Source of the DNA: Bacteroidota bacterium
GTDB taxonomy: Bacteria > Bacteroidota > Bacteroidia > Chitinophagales > Chitinophagaceae
Direction: 5' to 3'
Length of the DNA stretch: 64,000 nt
Assembly (NCBI GenBank): GCA_018268035.1
Contig: JAFDXI010000131.1
Coordinates: 17,753-81,752 of the forward strand
The position numbers and the translations under genes were made by a program. The notes under the pieces were generated by a model. It was not told where the DNA came from. It worked only from the letters and a program-made list of their open reading frames with translations, and searched no databases. Shown in pieces: positions 17,816-26,339 of this stretch (the first letter of the stretch is position 1; each line of letters opens with the position of its first letter).

Positions 17816-17872
17816 TTAATTGTTAATTCATAATTGCTAACCCGTAATTCGTAATTATAAATTCGTAATTGA
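17816..17872. repeat. Degenerate TAATTCG/TAATTCA repeats between convergent genes
   Basis: The stretch contains TAATTCA, TAATTGC, TAATTCG, TAATTAT, AATTCG and TAATT in close succession and is nearly pure AT otherwise. It fills the gap between the Pr6Pr gene and the convergent cysteine desulfurase gene. It may be a decayed simple repeat and may form weak hairpins. Confidence 0.5.
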
Positions 17873-17873
17873 T

Positions 17874-19031
17874 TTAAAAATCTTCTCTCAACATCTTCAC
17901 TGTATTTGAAATTTCCTGTATCGCAAAATCAATTTCTTCATCTGTTGTAAAACGGCCTAAAGCAAAACGCAACGATGCATTAGCCAATGCATCATCGAGG
18001 CACATTGCTTTTAAAACATAAGAAGGTTCAGGCAGTGCAGAAGTGCATGCAGAGCCAGAAGAAACAGCCAGCTTACTATTGATGCGCATCATGATATTAT
18101 TGGCTGTTGTGCCTTTAAAAGAAAGATTGGTAACGTGTGGTAGCCGGTGTTGAAGGTTGCCGTTTACAGTAGCATCTGTTTGATCAATAAGCACTTTTTC
18201 AAGTCTGTTTCTCATTGCCTCTAATCTTTTTGATTCATCCGGCATTTCTTTCTCACACAACTCACACGCTTTTCCAAAGCCAACAATCGCAGGGACGTTT
18301 AATGTGCCACTGCGCTTGTTTCTTTCATGGCCACCACCATCCATTTGTGCTGTCAAAGTAACCCGCGGTTTTTTTCTGCTTACATACAAAACACCAACAC
18401 CTTTAGGCCCATACATTTTATGTGCTGAAATTGATAACAGGTCAATACCATCATTAATAACATCCACATTTATTTTCCCCACTGCCTGGGCAGCATCGCA
18501 AAAAAATAAAACACCAGCTTCTCTTGCAATTGCGCTGATTGCTTGTATGGGTTGTATCACTCCGGTTTCGTTATTCGCATACATCACAGCAATTAAAACA
18601 GTTGAAGGCAGAATATTTTTTTTGAGCTCATCCAGGTCTATCAATCCATCACTATTTACCTGGAGGTAAGTTACACTGCCTCCTTTTTTTTCTATATGCC
18701 TGCAACTGTCTAATACAGCTTTATGCTCTGTTGCAACAGTAACGATATGATTGCCTTTAGCAGCATAGTTTTCAAAGACGCCTTTGATGGCAAGGTTGTC
18801 ACTTTCTGTAGCGCCGGAAGTAAAAACAATTTCTGTTGCATCTGCATGTATCAATGATGCTACTTGTTTTCTCGCAATATCAACTGCTTCTTCCGCCATC
18901 CATCCAAAACTATGTGTATGGCTTGCAGCATTGCCATAGTGTTGTGAAAAATAGGGGAGCATTGCTTCTACCACCCGCGGGTCGCAACAGGTAGTAGCAT
19001 TGTTATCTAAATAGACCGGAAGTCGCAGCAT
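17874..19031 (-). CDS. Cysteine desulfurase (IscS/NifS family)
   Basis: 385-residue PLP enzyme that takes sulfur from cysteine for Fe-S clusters and thio-modified tRNA. The N-terminus VYLDNNATT is typical. Pyridoxal-phosphate binds K205 in SISAHKMYGPKGVG. The persulfide cysteine is C329 in SSGSACTSALPEPSYVL, placing it in the group I (IscS/NifS) class rather than SufS. Histidine in TVATEHKAVLDSC and the ANNETGVIQPI loop are conserved. No isc or nif genes flank it; the Nudix gene lies 36 bp upstream on the same strand, so the two may be co-transcribed. Confidence 0.95.
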   Translation of the reverse strand: MLRLPVYLDNNATTCCDPRVVEAMLPYFSQHYGNAASHTHSFGWMAEEAVDIARKQVASLIHADATEIVFTSGATESDNLAIKGVFENYAAKGNHIVTVATEHKAVLDSCRHIEKKGGSVTYLQVNSDGLIDLDELKKNILPSTVLIAVMYANNETGVIQPIQAISAIAREAGVLFFCDAAQAVGKINVDVINDGIDLLSISAHKMYGPKGVGVLYVSRKKPRVTLTAQMDGGGHERNKRSGTLNVPAIVGFGKACELCEKEMPDESKRLEAMRNRLEKVLIDQTDATVNGNLQHRLPHVTNLSFKGTTANNIMMRINSKLAVSSGSACTSALPEPSYVLKAMCLDDALANASLRFALGRFTTDEEIDFAIQEISNTVKMLREDF

Positions 19032-19067
19032 TATTGTTTTATTTGATGATAATTGTTCTCTTTACAA

Positions 19068-19532
19068 TTATTTATTTTTTTCTTTTAACATCCGCACTAC
19101 AATTTTATCTATAGGTAGTGATACCGTTTCTTCACTTAACTCATCCCACTTCACCCACCGCAATGATTCGCTTTGGCCATTGGGGTCTGCAACCTGGCAG
19201 GGTTCGAAATCAAAAACTTTTGTTTTTATCCTTAATCTTTCCAGATGCCCGGCGTGTACAAAATAATAAATCGAAACTATCTGGTCATTGTAATTAAAAG
19301 CAGATTGCTGGAAATAATCTGTTGTATAAATGTGATCGCCCACTACCACATCAAGTCCGGTCTCTTCTTTAAATTCACGTTTCACACAATCCCTGGTGCC
19401 TTCGCCAAACTCCATACCACCACCCGGGAATTTGGTAAAATAATCTCCCCTGATATATTCGTCACTCACCAGGATGCGCCTGCTATCGTCAATTAAAATT
19501 CCATACACCCGTATAGTAAACCTGTTAATCAT
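19068..19532 (-). CDS. Nudix hydrolase
   Basis: 154-residue cytoplasmic hydrolase of nucleoside-diphosphate-linked compounds. The complete Nudix box is present: G(5)E(7)REFKEETGL, beginning GGGMEFGEG and ending REFKEETGLDV. The exact substrate cannot be read from sequence. The frame starts at ATG 19532, only 4 bp after a perfect TAATTTTG promoter element, which implies a leaderless transcript. Confidence 0.9.
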   Translation of the reverse strand: MINRFTIRVYGILIDDSRRILVSDEYIRGDYFTKFPGGGMEFGEGTRDCVKREFKEETGLDVVVGDHIYTTDYFQQSAFNYNDQIVSIYYFVHAGHLERLRIKTKVFDFEPCQVADPNGQSESLRWVKWDELSEETVSLPIDKIVVRMLKEKNK

Positions 19533-19536
19533 ACCG

Positions 19537-19569
19537 CAAAATTACGATACATAATTTCTGCAAGCCAAA
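19537..19569 (-). promoter_or_regulatory. Promoter of the Nudix/cysteine desulfurase genes, leaderless
   Basis: On the minus strand TTTG (19569-19566), a 21-bp spacer and TAATTTTG (19544-19537). Only CGGT separates the -7 element from the ATG, so the transcript should begin at or within a base or two of the start codon. Confidence 0.6.
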
Positions 19570-19681
19570 TGAAGAAGTTGATGATGTAGCCGGCTAAGGA
19601 TGTCTGTTCAGCTTTTCTTGCGTCGCACACTGCAACAGTTGGTTTTTCAATCAACTCTGGTTCGCTGTTCAAACATGTTTA
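19560..19681. other. Intergenic segment with non-typical composition
   Basis: Between the deacetylase-like and Nudix genes lies a stretch richer in G+C than neighbouring spacers, with TTGCGTCGCACACTGCAACA, a GTTG...CAAC mini-hairpin near 19640-19655 and the palindrome AAACATGTTT at 19671-19680. No frame is open. It could be an extragenic repeat or the relic of a gene. Confidence 0.3.
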
Positions 19682-19764
19682 TTAATTCTAAACAACCTGT
19701 TTGATTAATACTCAAAATTGATTTTTTGAAATAGAAAATATATTGCTGCAATAAAATAGTATTA

Positions 19765-20583
19765 TTATTTCAACGGGTACGAACGGACATGTTCGAATAC
19801 ATAATTTTTATTCATTTTAAGACTATCCAGAAATGATTTTAACTCATCCCTCTCTGTTTTTTCCCTGAACATTTCATCGTGTAGCAGAACAACAATATTT
19901 CCAGGAGTAAATGTGGTGCCTTTTTGTAACCGGCTGTTAACTTCATTCAACATAGAGCTTACACTTTGAATTGGTTTACCGGTCTTGCTATTATGCCTCC
20001 ATTCCATATCCCATCCAAATATCTGGTAACCATTTGCAGCAATCAGGTTTGCTGATGCTTCACCACTGGAATCAAAATAATCTCTTTTGCGGTCGCCTAC
20101 CCGCCATATATTCCTGCCAGGTAAACGGACTATTTTATATTTCAATCCCAAAGTGTCCTGGTTTCTGATGATATCATTCAGCACATTCTGGGGGTCGCTA
20201 TAAAATCTTTTGTATTTATTATTGGCATGGGTGTAGCTATGGTTATATATTTCAACATAAGGGTTTTGGTTATACATCTGGAAATAACTTCTCATCCTGT
20301 TGCTCAGCTTCATATTATAACTTACAGCAAATACATTTATTTTTATTTTTTCAGCCCAAGCTAAGCTGTCAATATATTCACTTCCATTCAGAGGGCCATC
20401 ATCAAAAGTGAGATATATGTATTTTAAAGAATCATTCAATGGTTTTTCAACCACTGTAGAATCATTCTTTGCTTCAGATATTACTTCTGATTTTGTAGTC
20501 TCAGGTGCAGGCTGTTTGCCAGAGCAGGAAGTTCCAGTTACCAGAACTACTAAACTTAAGATCCAGGATATTTGCGGTTTCAT
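19765..20583 (-). CDS. Polysaccharide deacetylase-like lipoprotein
   Basis: 272 residues. The signal peptide ends in a lipobox (LVTGTSCSG), and a Thr/Ser/Glu-rich linker of about 25 residues follows. The NodB-fold domain has motif 1 YLTFDDGPLNG (catalytic and metal aspartates), motif 2 NHSYTHANN (the HxxxH metal pair), a motif-3-like RLPGRNIW, and VVLLHDEMF near the end. Members remove N- or O-acetyl groups from chitin, peptidoglycan or other surface glycans. The gene stands alone. Confidence 0.85.
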   Translation of the reverse strand: MKPQISWILSLVVLVTGTSCSGKQPAPETTKSEVISEAKNDSTVVEKPLNDSLKYIYLTFDDGPLNGSEYIDSLAWAEKIKINVFAVSYNMKLSNRMRSYFQMYNQNPYVEIYNHSYTHANNKYKRFYSDPQNVLNDIIRNQDTLGLKYKIVRLPGRNIWRVGDRKRDYFDSSGEASANLIAANGYQIFGWDMEWRHNSKTGKPIQSVSSMLNEVNSRLQKGTTFTPGNIVVLLHDEMFREKTERDELKSFLDSLKMNKNYVFEHVRSYPLK

Positions 20584-20756
20584 GATGCAGCTATAATTGG
20601 CTGAAAGACTTTATTTCAATAAAATGGTTTAGCGAAGTTGAAACTTTCTTTTTTATGGAAAAATGGATTTAGAAATAATTTCACAATTGACAGCCATCAT
20701 TATCATAAATGCAAGGTGAAAATTTGTCTTTTAAACTTGAATTGGTAGGAGGAGAA

Positions 20757-20845
20757 ATGTTGAGGAATAAATTGATGATATGAACCATACTGAATCTGGT
20801 TTGATAGTATTGGCTTTTTTATTTGTATTCCTGGTTGTACGATAG
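20757..20845 (+). CDS. Possible coupled micro-ORFs (8 and 21 codons) with a strong Shine-Dalgarno
   Basis: AGGAGG at 20748-20753 precedes an ATG at 20757 (MLRNKLMI, then TGA). That stop overlaps a second ATG (20780) in the ATGA arrangement. The second frame encodes MNHTESGLIVLAFLFVFLVVR, a 21-residue peptide that is almost entirely one membrane helix. A perfect SD is rare in Bacteroidota. It may still be chance, as there is no homology to lean on. Confidence 0.25.
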
Positions 20846-20862
20846 CTGGGAAAATGTTATAC

Positions 20863-21060
20863 TTATACTATGAAAGTCCTGGTTTTAATATAGAGTAAAA
20901 CTAACCTTAAATTATTTTCTATACTTTCAATTCTTTTATTAAATATCCAAATTACAAGACCTATCAACACTATTGCCAATGCAATAACCAGGATGATAAC
21001 AAAGAATTTTTTGAAACAGGCAGGATGATTTTTCCATATTCTATTTGATATAAAATTCAT
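20863..21060 (-). CDS. Possible small membrane protein
   Basis: 65 residues from the ATG at 21060. A basic, aromatic start (MNFISNRIWKNHPACFKKF) precedes one hydrophobic helix (FVIILVIALAIVLIGLVIWI) and a charged tail. The N-terminal pattern resembles small Bacteroidota inner-membrane proteins, but the tail does not match anything I recognise. It follows the YceI/porin genes on the same strand at 110 bp. Confidence 0.4.
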   Translation of the reverse strand: MNFISNRIWKNHPACFKKFFVIILVIALAIVLIGLVIWIFNKRIESIENNLRLVLLYIKTRTFIV

Positions 21061-21169
21061 AAAAATAAATTTTGATATATATATTTTTGATCTGTGCAAG
21101 ACAATGATACCTGACGAATCATTAAAAGTCAGATCAATCATAGTATATCATTTTTTAGTTCACACCATC

Positions 21170-21775
21170 TCAGATTTCCTGGAAGAAAAGCCGGAAATTA
21201 ACTTTCACATGATCTTTTGTACAAATCAATCCCCCCATGCATTTTGGCGCCTTTAAATTAAAATCTGAAAAAGAAAAAATATAACTTCCATTCACCTGTA
21301 TTTGGTTCCCCGGTAAATCAGTTACCTGGTAATTAATCTCAATTCTTTTTGTAACATGTGCTAATTCAATATCAACCATTCCATTTATCAACTGGTCTTT
21401 ACAACTGGCAGGAATCTGGTCTATTGTCTGGAAAATAATTTTCAGATCCGGATATACATCCGCTTTTAAAGTATTTCTGAAATTGTTTGTTATAAGCCTG
21501 TTGTGACAATCAAACTTATTGAGATCAATGGTGAGATAACTGTTGGTGAAATTTAATTTATTGGTGATTTCATTTTTAGTACAAATAAGTGTATCAGGTT
21601 TCAGGTACTCAGTGACATCACATTGAAAATCGTTGATGTTTGTTTCACCCTGTATATTTATTGAACTGTTTTTTTCAATCACCCATTTTTTAATAGAATT
21701 TCCCTCTTTATTATCCTTTAAAAAATCTTTATGTGAAATAATCAGGCTGCTTAATATTAAAAATATATAACGCAT
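21170..21775 (-). CDS. YceI-like domain protein (lipid-binding lipocalin-type barrel), divergent member
   Basis: 201 residues with a short hydrophobic N-terminus (MRYIFLILSSLIISH) that may be a signal peptide. YceI features include an N-terminal strand with SINIQGETNINDFQCDV, where the usual GxTLHDW is degenerate, a middle segment RNTLKADVYPDLKIIFQTID, and GSYIFSFSDFNLKAP near the end. The family binds polyisoprenoid or other lipids in the periplasm. This copy has unusual cysteines (QCDV, TLICTK, KFDCHN, ASCKD). It is the last gene of a probable YceI-porin-YceI operon, though a terminator hairpin separates it from the porin. Confidence 0.7.
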   Translation of the reverse strand: MRYIFLILSSLIISHKDFLKDNKEGNSIKKWVIEKNSSINIQGETNINDFQCDVTEYLKPDTLICTKNEITNKLNFTNSYLTIDLNKFDCHNRLITNNFRNTLKADVYPDLKIIFQTIDQIPASCKDQLINGMVDIELAHVTKRIEINYQVTDLPGNQIQVNGSYIFSFSDFNLKAPKCMGGLICTKDHVKVNFRLFFQEI

Positions 21776-21816
21776 AGTTTCAACAGTTATGATTAATTAA
21801 AAATGTTTGAAACAAA

Positions 21817-21836
21817 GCCTGGCTGATTAGCCAGGC
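21817..21836 (-). terminator. Intrinsic terminator after the porin gene
   Basis: A perfect 8-bp stem, GCCTGGCT with AGCCAGGC, with a 4-nt loop. On the minus strand TTTGTTT follows. It lies 12 bp past the porin stop and 42 bp before the start of the divergent YceI-like gene, so it may terminate or attenuate expression of that gene. Confidence 0.7.
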
Positions 21837-21847
21837 CCTCATAAGCA

Positions 21848-23299
21848 TCAAAAGCCTACAATAGCTTCAATTACATATCCATGAAACCTGCCACCAGCCC
21901 TGTAATCTGCTGACGGAAAATTTTTATATCTCTGATCCACATATTCTGTTTTTAAAAGAATATTATTTGTTATGAACCATCCTGCAGCAAATGCAACCCT
22001 GTTGATAGTTATATCACCATCATAAATTATTGGCCCTGCGCCAGTGCCCCAGGCGTTGTCTGCTAATGCAGCCTTTACTGTATTATATCTGGCGCCTATA
22101 AATAGATTTTCATTTTTTCCAAACCTGTAAACTCCATCAATTGCAAATTGTTTGGCTGTTCGAGAAGATGTCTCTTTCCCGGTCCTGCCGGAAGCAGTCT
22201 CATAAGTGCTAAAAAATTCAAGGCCACCGGTTTTCAAAAAACCATTGAACATAAATGCATTTACTTTTTTACCAAAACCTGGGTTGAAACGGCCTGAAAA
22301 TGCGAGAGGTGTTCCTATATCTGAAAAATTATTTGGGTTAATAGAATTTTCTTCCATTACAAACTGGTAATTGGATCCTGAGCGGTCACCACCAAATAAA
22401 GTATTGCCGCCACCAAGATATTGATCGCTGAATGCATTGCTGCCACAACTTTGATTGCCATAATAAGAAGCTGAAACACGTAACCGGATAGCATCATTCA
22501 GTTGTTTATCAAAACCGGCTTTTAATATCAATGATGGATCCTTATGAAAATCACCGTCAACGTTTGTTAATTTATCTAAAGAATCCACATTGCCTTCAGA
22601 CATGCCACTTGTAAGGCTTACCATACCGAAGAGCCCATTTTTCTGAACAAACACTTCGCCACCAATTTCATTGGCATATTCATCCATAATATTACCTTCC
22701 ATGAATGGGTTATACAAGGCCTGGCCACCATCAGACCGGCGAAAATGTTCATCACCGTAGTCCACTTCAAAATGACCGACTTTAATTGTTGTTACTTTCA
22801 TTAAGTCTGTCCAGAACTTTCCCTTGAATGGTAATTTGTCAAATTGAATATAGCCACCTTCTATCCATGTGGAATTGTGATGTTTTGAAGAGAGATAAGA
22901 AGTAAGATTTAACCTGATGCCATCTGCTAATTGAACATCCATATAAAGATTTGCCTGCGCTGTCTGAAAACCTGGGGTAATTACTTTTAATTTATTGCCA
23001 GGTGTTGAAACATAATTTTCGTACGAACCAACTTCGTTATTTAATGCATCAGGATTTTCATGTTTCAGGTTTTGATATTGCTGGGTAAAACCTGCACCAA
23101 AGCGAATCCTCATCCCTTTATATGGAATTGTATCTTCCTCTTTGGTGGTTTCAAAAACATTGATTCCGGATTTGTCGTAAGGTCTCCAGTAAGATGGGCG
23201 CAGATAAGAAAATTTTCCACTCTGTGAGAATGCGACAATTGGGAAAGCTAACAGAATTGCAAAGGTTATTTTGTAAAAACTTAAGTGATAAGATTTCAT
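21848..23299 (-). CDS. Outer-membrane beta-barrel porin
   Basis: 483 residues with a signal peptide (MKSYHLSFYKITFAILLAFPIVAFSQ). The mature part is Gly-, Asn- and aromatic-rich, with strand-like alternation and the final residues EAIVGF, the C-terminal aromatic that marks outer-membrane barrels. Stretches such as IKVGHFEVDYGDEHFRRSD and LLKTEYVDQRYKNFP resemble phosphate-selective-porin-like (OprO/OprP) barrels of Bacteroidota. The substrate is unknown. It is followed in the same direction by a YceI-like protein and preceded 23 bp upstream by another YceI gene, which argues for a joint role. Confidence 0.8.
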   Translation of the reverse strand: MKSYHLSFYKITFAILLAFPIVAFSQSGKFSYLRPSYWRPYDKSGINVFETTKEEDTIPYKGMRIRFGAGFTQQYQNLKHENPDALNNEVGSYENYVSTPGNKLKVITPGFQTAQANLYMDVQLADGIRLNLTSYLSSKHHNSTWIEGGYIQFDKLPFKGKFWTDLMKVTTIKVGHFEVDYGDEHFRRSDGGQALYNPFMEGNIMDEYANEIGGEVFVQKNGLFGMVSLTSGMSEGNVDSLDKLTNVDGDFHKDPSLILKAGFDKQLNDAIRLRVSASYYGNQSCGSNAFSDQYLGGGNTLFGGDRSGSNYQFVMEENSINPNNFSDIGTPLAFSGRFNPGFGKKVNAFMFNGFLKTGGLEFFSTYETASGRTGKETSSRTAKQFAIDGVYRFGKNENLFIGARYNTVKAALADNAWGTGAGPIIYDGDITINRVAFAAGWFITNNILLKTEYVDQRYKNFPSADYRAGGRFHGYVIEAIVGF

Positions 23300-23322
23300 G
23301 GCAATTAAATTTTATGGTTTAT

Positions 23323-23895
23323 TTATTTATTGAGGATTACGTTATAGTTTACTGTTACTTCGTCACCTACTTTAACTGTACCAAACATCAGTGTTGGCCG
23401 CTCTACATTATATTCACTCATTTTGATTTTAAATGAACCTGTAGTGTTGATGCTCAGATCTCCAGGATTTACTTTTGCAACACTTACTAATTGTACATCT
23501 TTTGTAACACCGGAAATGGCAAGGTTGCCTGTGGCATTTATCAGGTAAGTGTTAGGCCCATTGGAACGGACATTCGCAGAAATACACTTAAAACTTATTT
23601 GTGGAAACTTTGAAGTATGTAATGCTTTGTAAGCATTTTTATCCATTCCCGAATGCTCGCTTTTTATGCTTTCGGCGGATAAAATAAATGAGAGTGAAGA
23701 TAGTTTGGTGAGGTTTGCACCATCAAAATTAAATGATGCATTGCAGTTAGCTTTATTCGAAATCATGCTCCAGTCATGCAAAGTAGATGTTCCGGCTATC
23801 TCAATTTTTGTTGAAGTGGCATTATAAGATACCTGGGCATTTGCAATTATATATACAGCAAATGCAAGAGTAATTGTGATGATAAATTTTTTCAT
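23323..23895 (-). CDS. YceI family protein
   Basis: 190 residues with a signal peptide (MKKFIITITLAFAVYIIANAQ); an ATG two codons further upstream is equally possible. The fold signature is clear: IEIAGTSTLHDW near the N-terminus, then SFILSAESIKSEHSGMDKN, KFPQISFKC, NLAISGVTKDVQL and KMSEYNVERPTLMFG. YceI proteins are periplasmic lipocalin-like carriers of long-chain isoprenoid lipids. It heads the run YceI, porin, YceI and lies downstream of the TPR-LuxR regulator on the same strand. Confidence 0.9.
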   Translation of the reverse strand: MKKFIITITLAFAVYIIANAQVSYNATSTKIEIAGTSTLHDWSMISNKANCNASFNFDGANLTKLSSLSFILSAESIKSEHSGMDKNAYKALHTSKFPQISFKCISANVRSNGPNTYLINATGNLAISGVTKDVQLVSVAKVNPGDLSINTTGSFKIKMSEYNVERPTLMFGTVKVGDEVTVNYNVILNK

Positions 23896-24114
23896 ATTCA
23901 ATTGTTTTGTTTAAAAAAATGGTTTAAAAAAATTATTGGTACGAAAGAAATATTGCATTCAGATGATGGTAAAGGCAAGATAGAAAGTGGGGGTAAGTGT
24001 TTCCAAGTTTTAGCAATGACAATATCGGGACAGGGGTGTGGACAAATAAGGGACAAGCTGCTTAACGCAGTGATGAGCATTGTGTTATTACAAGAGAAGC
24101 TTTAATGGTAGTGC

Positions 24115-25869
24115 CTACATATTTTCTAAAATATCCTCAATATTTGTTTCAGGTTCAAGATTGAAACGTTGCCTGAGCCGTTGTTTTGTTTTATTCACAC
24201 TGTTGGGTGAGATGCCAAGCATAGATGCCATTTGCCTTGTGCTGAGATGCAAACAAATGAGTGCGGCCATCCGTTGTTCTGCGACAGTAATATTGCTTGC
24301 AGTTTTGATAATCTTTGAAAAAAAGTCAGGGCGAATTTTTTCGAAAAGCAATTTAAATTTCTCCCAATCGGCTTCAGTCAAAATTGATTGATGAGAAAGT
24401 TCATTCATGATCTCCTGCTGTTCTGCAGTAATCGTTTTATTATTGAGTTGTTGTTCCAGCTTTTCAATAATGGTTGTTTTTTCAATGATGTTTTGAGTAA
24501 ATAATTGCATTTGTTCTTTTGCCGCATTGATTTCAGTTTCCGCAGCTGCTTTTTGCTGCAAAACCATTTGTTGCTGGTATTTTATTTTTTGTCTTTGGTT
24601 CATTACGATTAGAACTGCAATAAAAGCAAGTATTATTATTGCTGCAATAATAAAATTGCGTTGCAAAGCTGCTTTGTCTTCTTCTTTTTGCAGGTTTTTT
24701 ATTACTAAAATATTTTGCAGATTATTCAGCTTGATTTGAGAAATTTCCAACCTGCTGCTGGCAACAGCATTTTCTGTCGAGTCATAATTCTGAATATAAA
24801 GTTGTGCATATTTATAAGCGCTGTCATTTTTTCCAAGGGCCCGATATACTTCTGAAGTTGTATAGTACAGGTTTTGATAGTAACCTGGGAAAATCTTTTT
24901 TGAAAGTAATTGCATTGCTTCCTTTACCTGTATTAAAGCACTGTCTTTTTTACCTTGTAATAAATTAATCCTTGCCACCCATTGCAAAGAATTAGCGGCA
25001 TTGTCCCATTCCCTGTATTTTTTACTGGTGAGATAGTCGAATGTCAATAAAGTTTTTGCAATGTCATACTTTCTTTCAATGAAATATATCTGTCCCCTGT
25101 TGCCGGAAATAATTCCTTTCCATACCAGGCTATTCGTTTCATCAGAAATTTGTGTTGCTTTTCCATAATAATAAAATGCTGAATCATATTCCTTCAATTT
25201 TTGCCAGCAAAGTGCAACAGTATTCCATCTGCTCATTACCTCTTTCTTACTGGTGATGGATGTATCTTGGGTGGCTTCAATGGACTTTTTATTATAATAA
25301 ATGCTCTTTTTATAATCACGAGTATGGTAAAAGATTTCACCTAATAAAAAGTTTTCAAAAGGCCCTTTCTTTACCCCTTTTCCTTCCCATATCTCCATGG
25401 CATTTAAACAATACATTGCTGCAGGTGCTATATCACCAGCTGCATACATAGTCTGACCATAATTCCAGCTTACTTCTGCAATCACCAACGGCTTATTTAT
25501 TTCATAAGAGAGTGTAAGTGCCTGTTGAAATAGTTGAACTACTGCCTTCTTTGCTTTCCAATGCTGTGTATTCCATAACCATAATGCCTTCACTATTTTG
25601 AAATGAAGCTCAAAATACTTGTTATCAGGATCTCCTTTTTTTTCTAATTCATTTAAAGTTGCATATGCTGAGAAAGGCTCAGATTTTCTGAGTGCATTAA
25701 TAATTTCTTCAATATTTTTTTGAATAAGAGTATCCTTTACTTTTAAATATTTAACCCAGTTATCAGGCGTATTGATATTAGTTTGGGCAATACATAGAAA
25801 AGATGTTTGGATAAAAAAAAGAGTGATTAAAAGTCTTCCAAAAGACTTTATAAAGGGATAAGCAGACAT
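24115..25869 (-). CDS. TPR-repeat membrane-anchored LuxR-type transcriptional regulator
   Basis: 584 residues from the ATG at 25869, which gives a standard signal peptide (MSAYPFIKSFGRLL...CIAQ); an ATG at 25917 is the alternative. Then follow: a periplasmic domain of TPR-like helices (about 40-385, for example YDSAFYYYGKATQI and IKEAMQLL-type repeats), one membrane helix (FIIAAIIILAFIAVLIVM), a coiled-coil segment (about 450-500, with IIEKLEQQLNNKTI) and a C-terminal LuxR-type HTH (QMASMLGISPNSVNKTKQRL). Such proteins carry a signal from the periplasm straight to DNA. Downstream YceI/porin genes on the same strand are candidate targets. Confidence 0.85.
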   Translation of the reverse strand: MSAYPFIKSFGRLLITLFFIQTSFLCIAQTNINTPDNWVKYLKVKDTLIQKNIEEIINALRKSEPFSAYATLNELEKKGDPDNKYFELHFKIVKALWLWNTQHWKAKKAVVQLFQQALTLSYEINKPLVIAEVSWNYGQTMYAAGDIAPAAMYCLNAMEIWEGKGVKKGPFENFLLGEIFYHTRDYKKSIYYNKKSIEATQDTSITSKKEVMSRWNTVALCWQKLKEYDSAFYYYGKATQISDETNSLVWKGIISGNRGQIYFIERKYDIAKTLLTFDYLTSKKYREWDNAANSLQWVARINLLQGKKDSALIQVKEAMQLLSKKIFPGYYQNLYYTTSEVYRALGKNDSAYKYAQLYIQNYDSTENAVASSRLEISQIKLNNLQNILVIKNLQKEEDKAALQRNFIIAAIIILAFIAVLIVMNQRQKIKYQQQMVLQQKAAAETEINAAKEQMQLFTQNIIEKTTIIEKLEQQLNNKTITAEQQEIMNELSHQSILTEADWEKFKLLFEKIRPDFFSKIIKTASNITVAEQRMAALICLHLSTRQMASMLGISPNSVNKTKQRLRQRFNLEPETNIEDILENM

Positions 25870-25923
25870 TTCTCTATCAGTAAATTTCACAGGTGAAAAA
25901 TAATGATTCTTCTGCATGATCAA

Positions 25924-26339
25924 TTTATTGAAAAGTTTCCAGGTACACTTAAATGATTAATAAAAACCAAGGTTTGCAGATTCAACTTGCAAAAACAACA
26001 GTTAATTCATCAAGACTAAAATTAGCAAATAAAAATTGAAATGGTTGTTAGATGGTCAGAAAAGTTCTCTTTTGGCTTTATATATGTCGCATGGATGGTA
26101 CAGTATTTTTTTTATATCATTGATTAAAGAAGAAGTGATGGAGAAAAATTTAGATGGAGTATCAATTACACATTTATTTTGAAGCCAGATGGTTTGAAAT
26201 GACTTACATAACAGGAAGCAAGACTGCAAAATCCAATAATCTCCTTTTCAGGCTTTAAATAAATAACCGCATTATGTATGCTTTTGTACCAATATTATCT
26301 TTAATGTCAATTGTGAAAATGCTAAGTAAAAATTTTTCC
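25924..26339. other. 416-bp intergenic region without a recognisable gene
   Basis: Lies between the TPR-LuxR regulator and argS, both on the minus strand. It is AT-rich with only short open frames and no clear hairpin followed by a T tract. I see nothing further in it. Confidence 0.5.
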
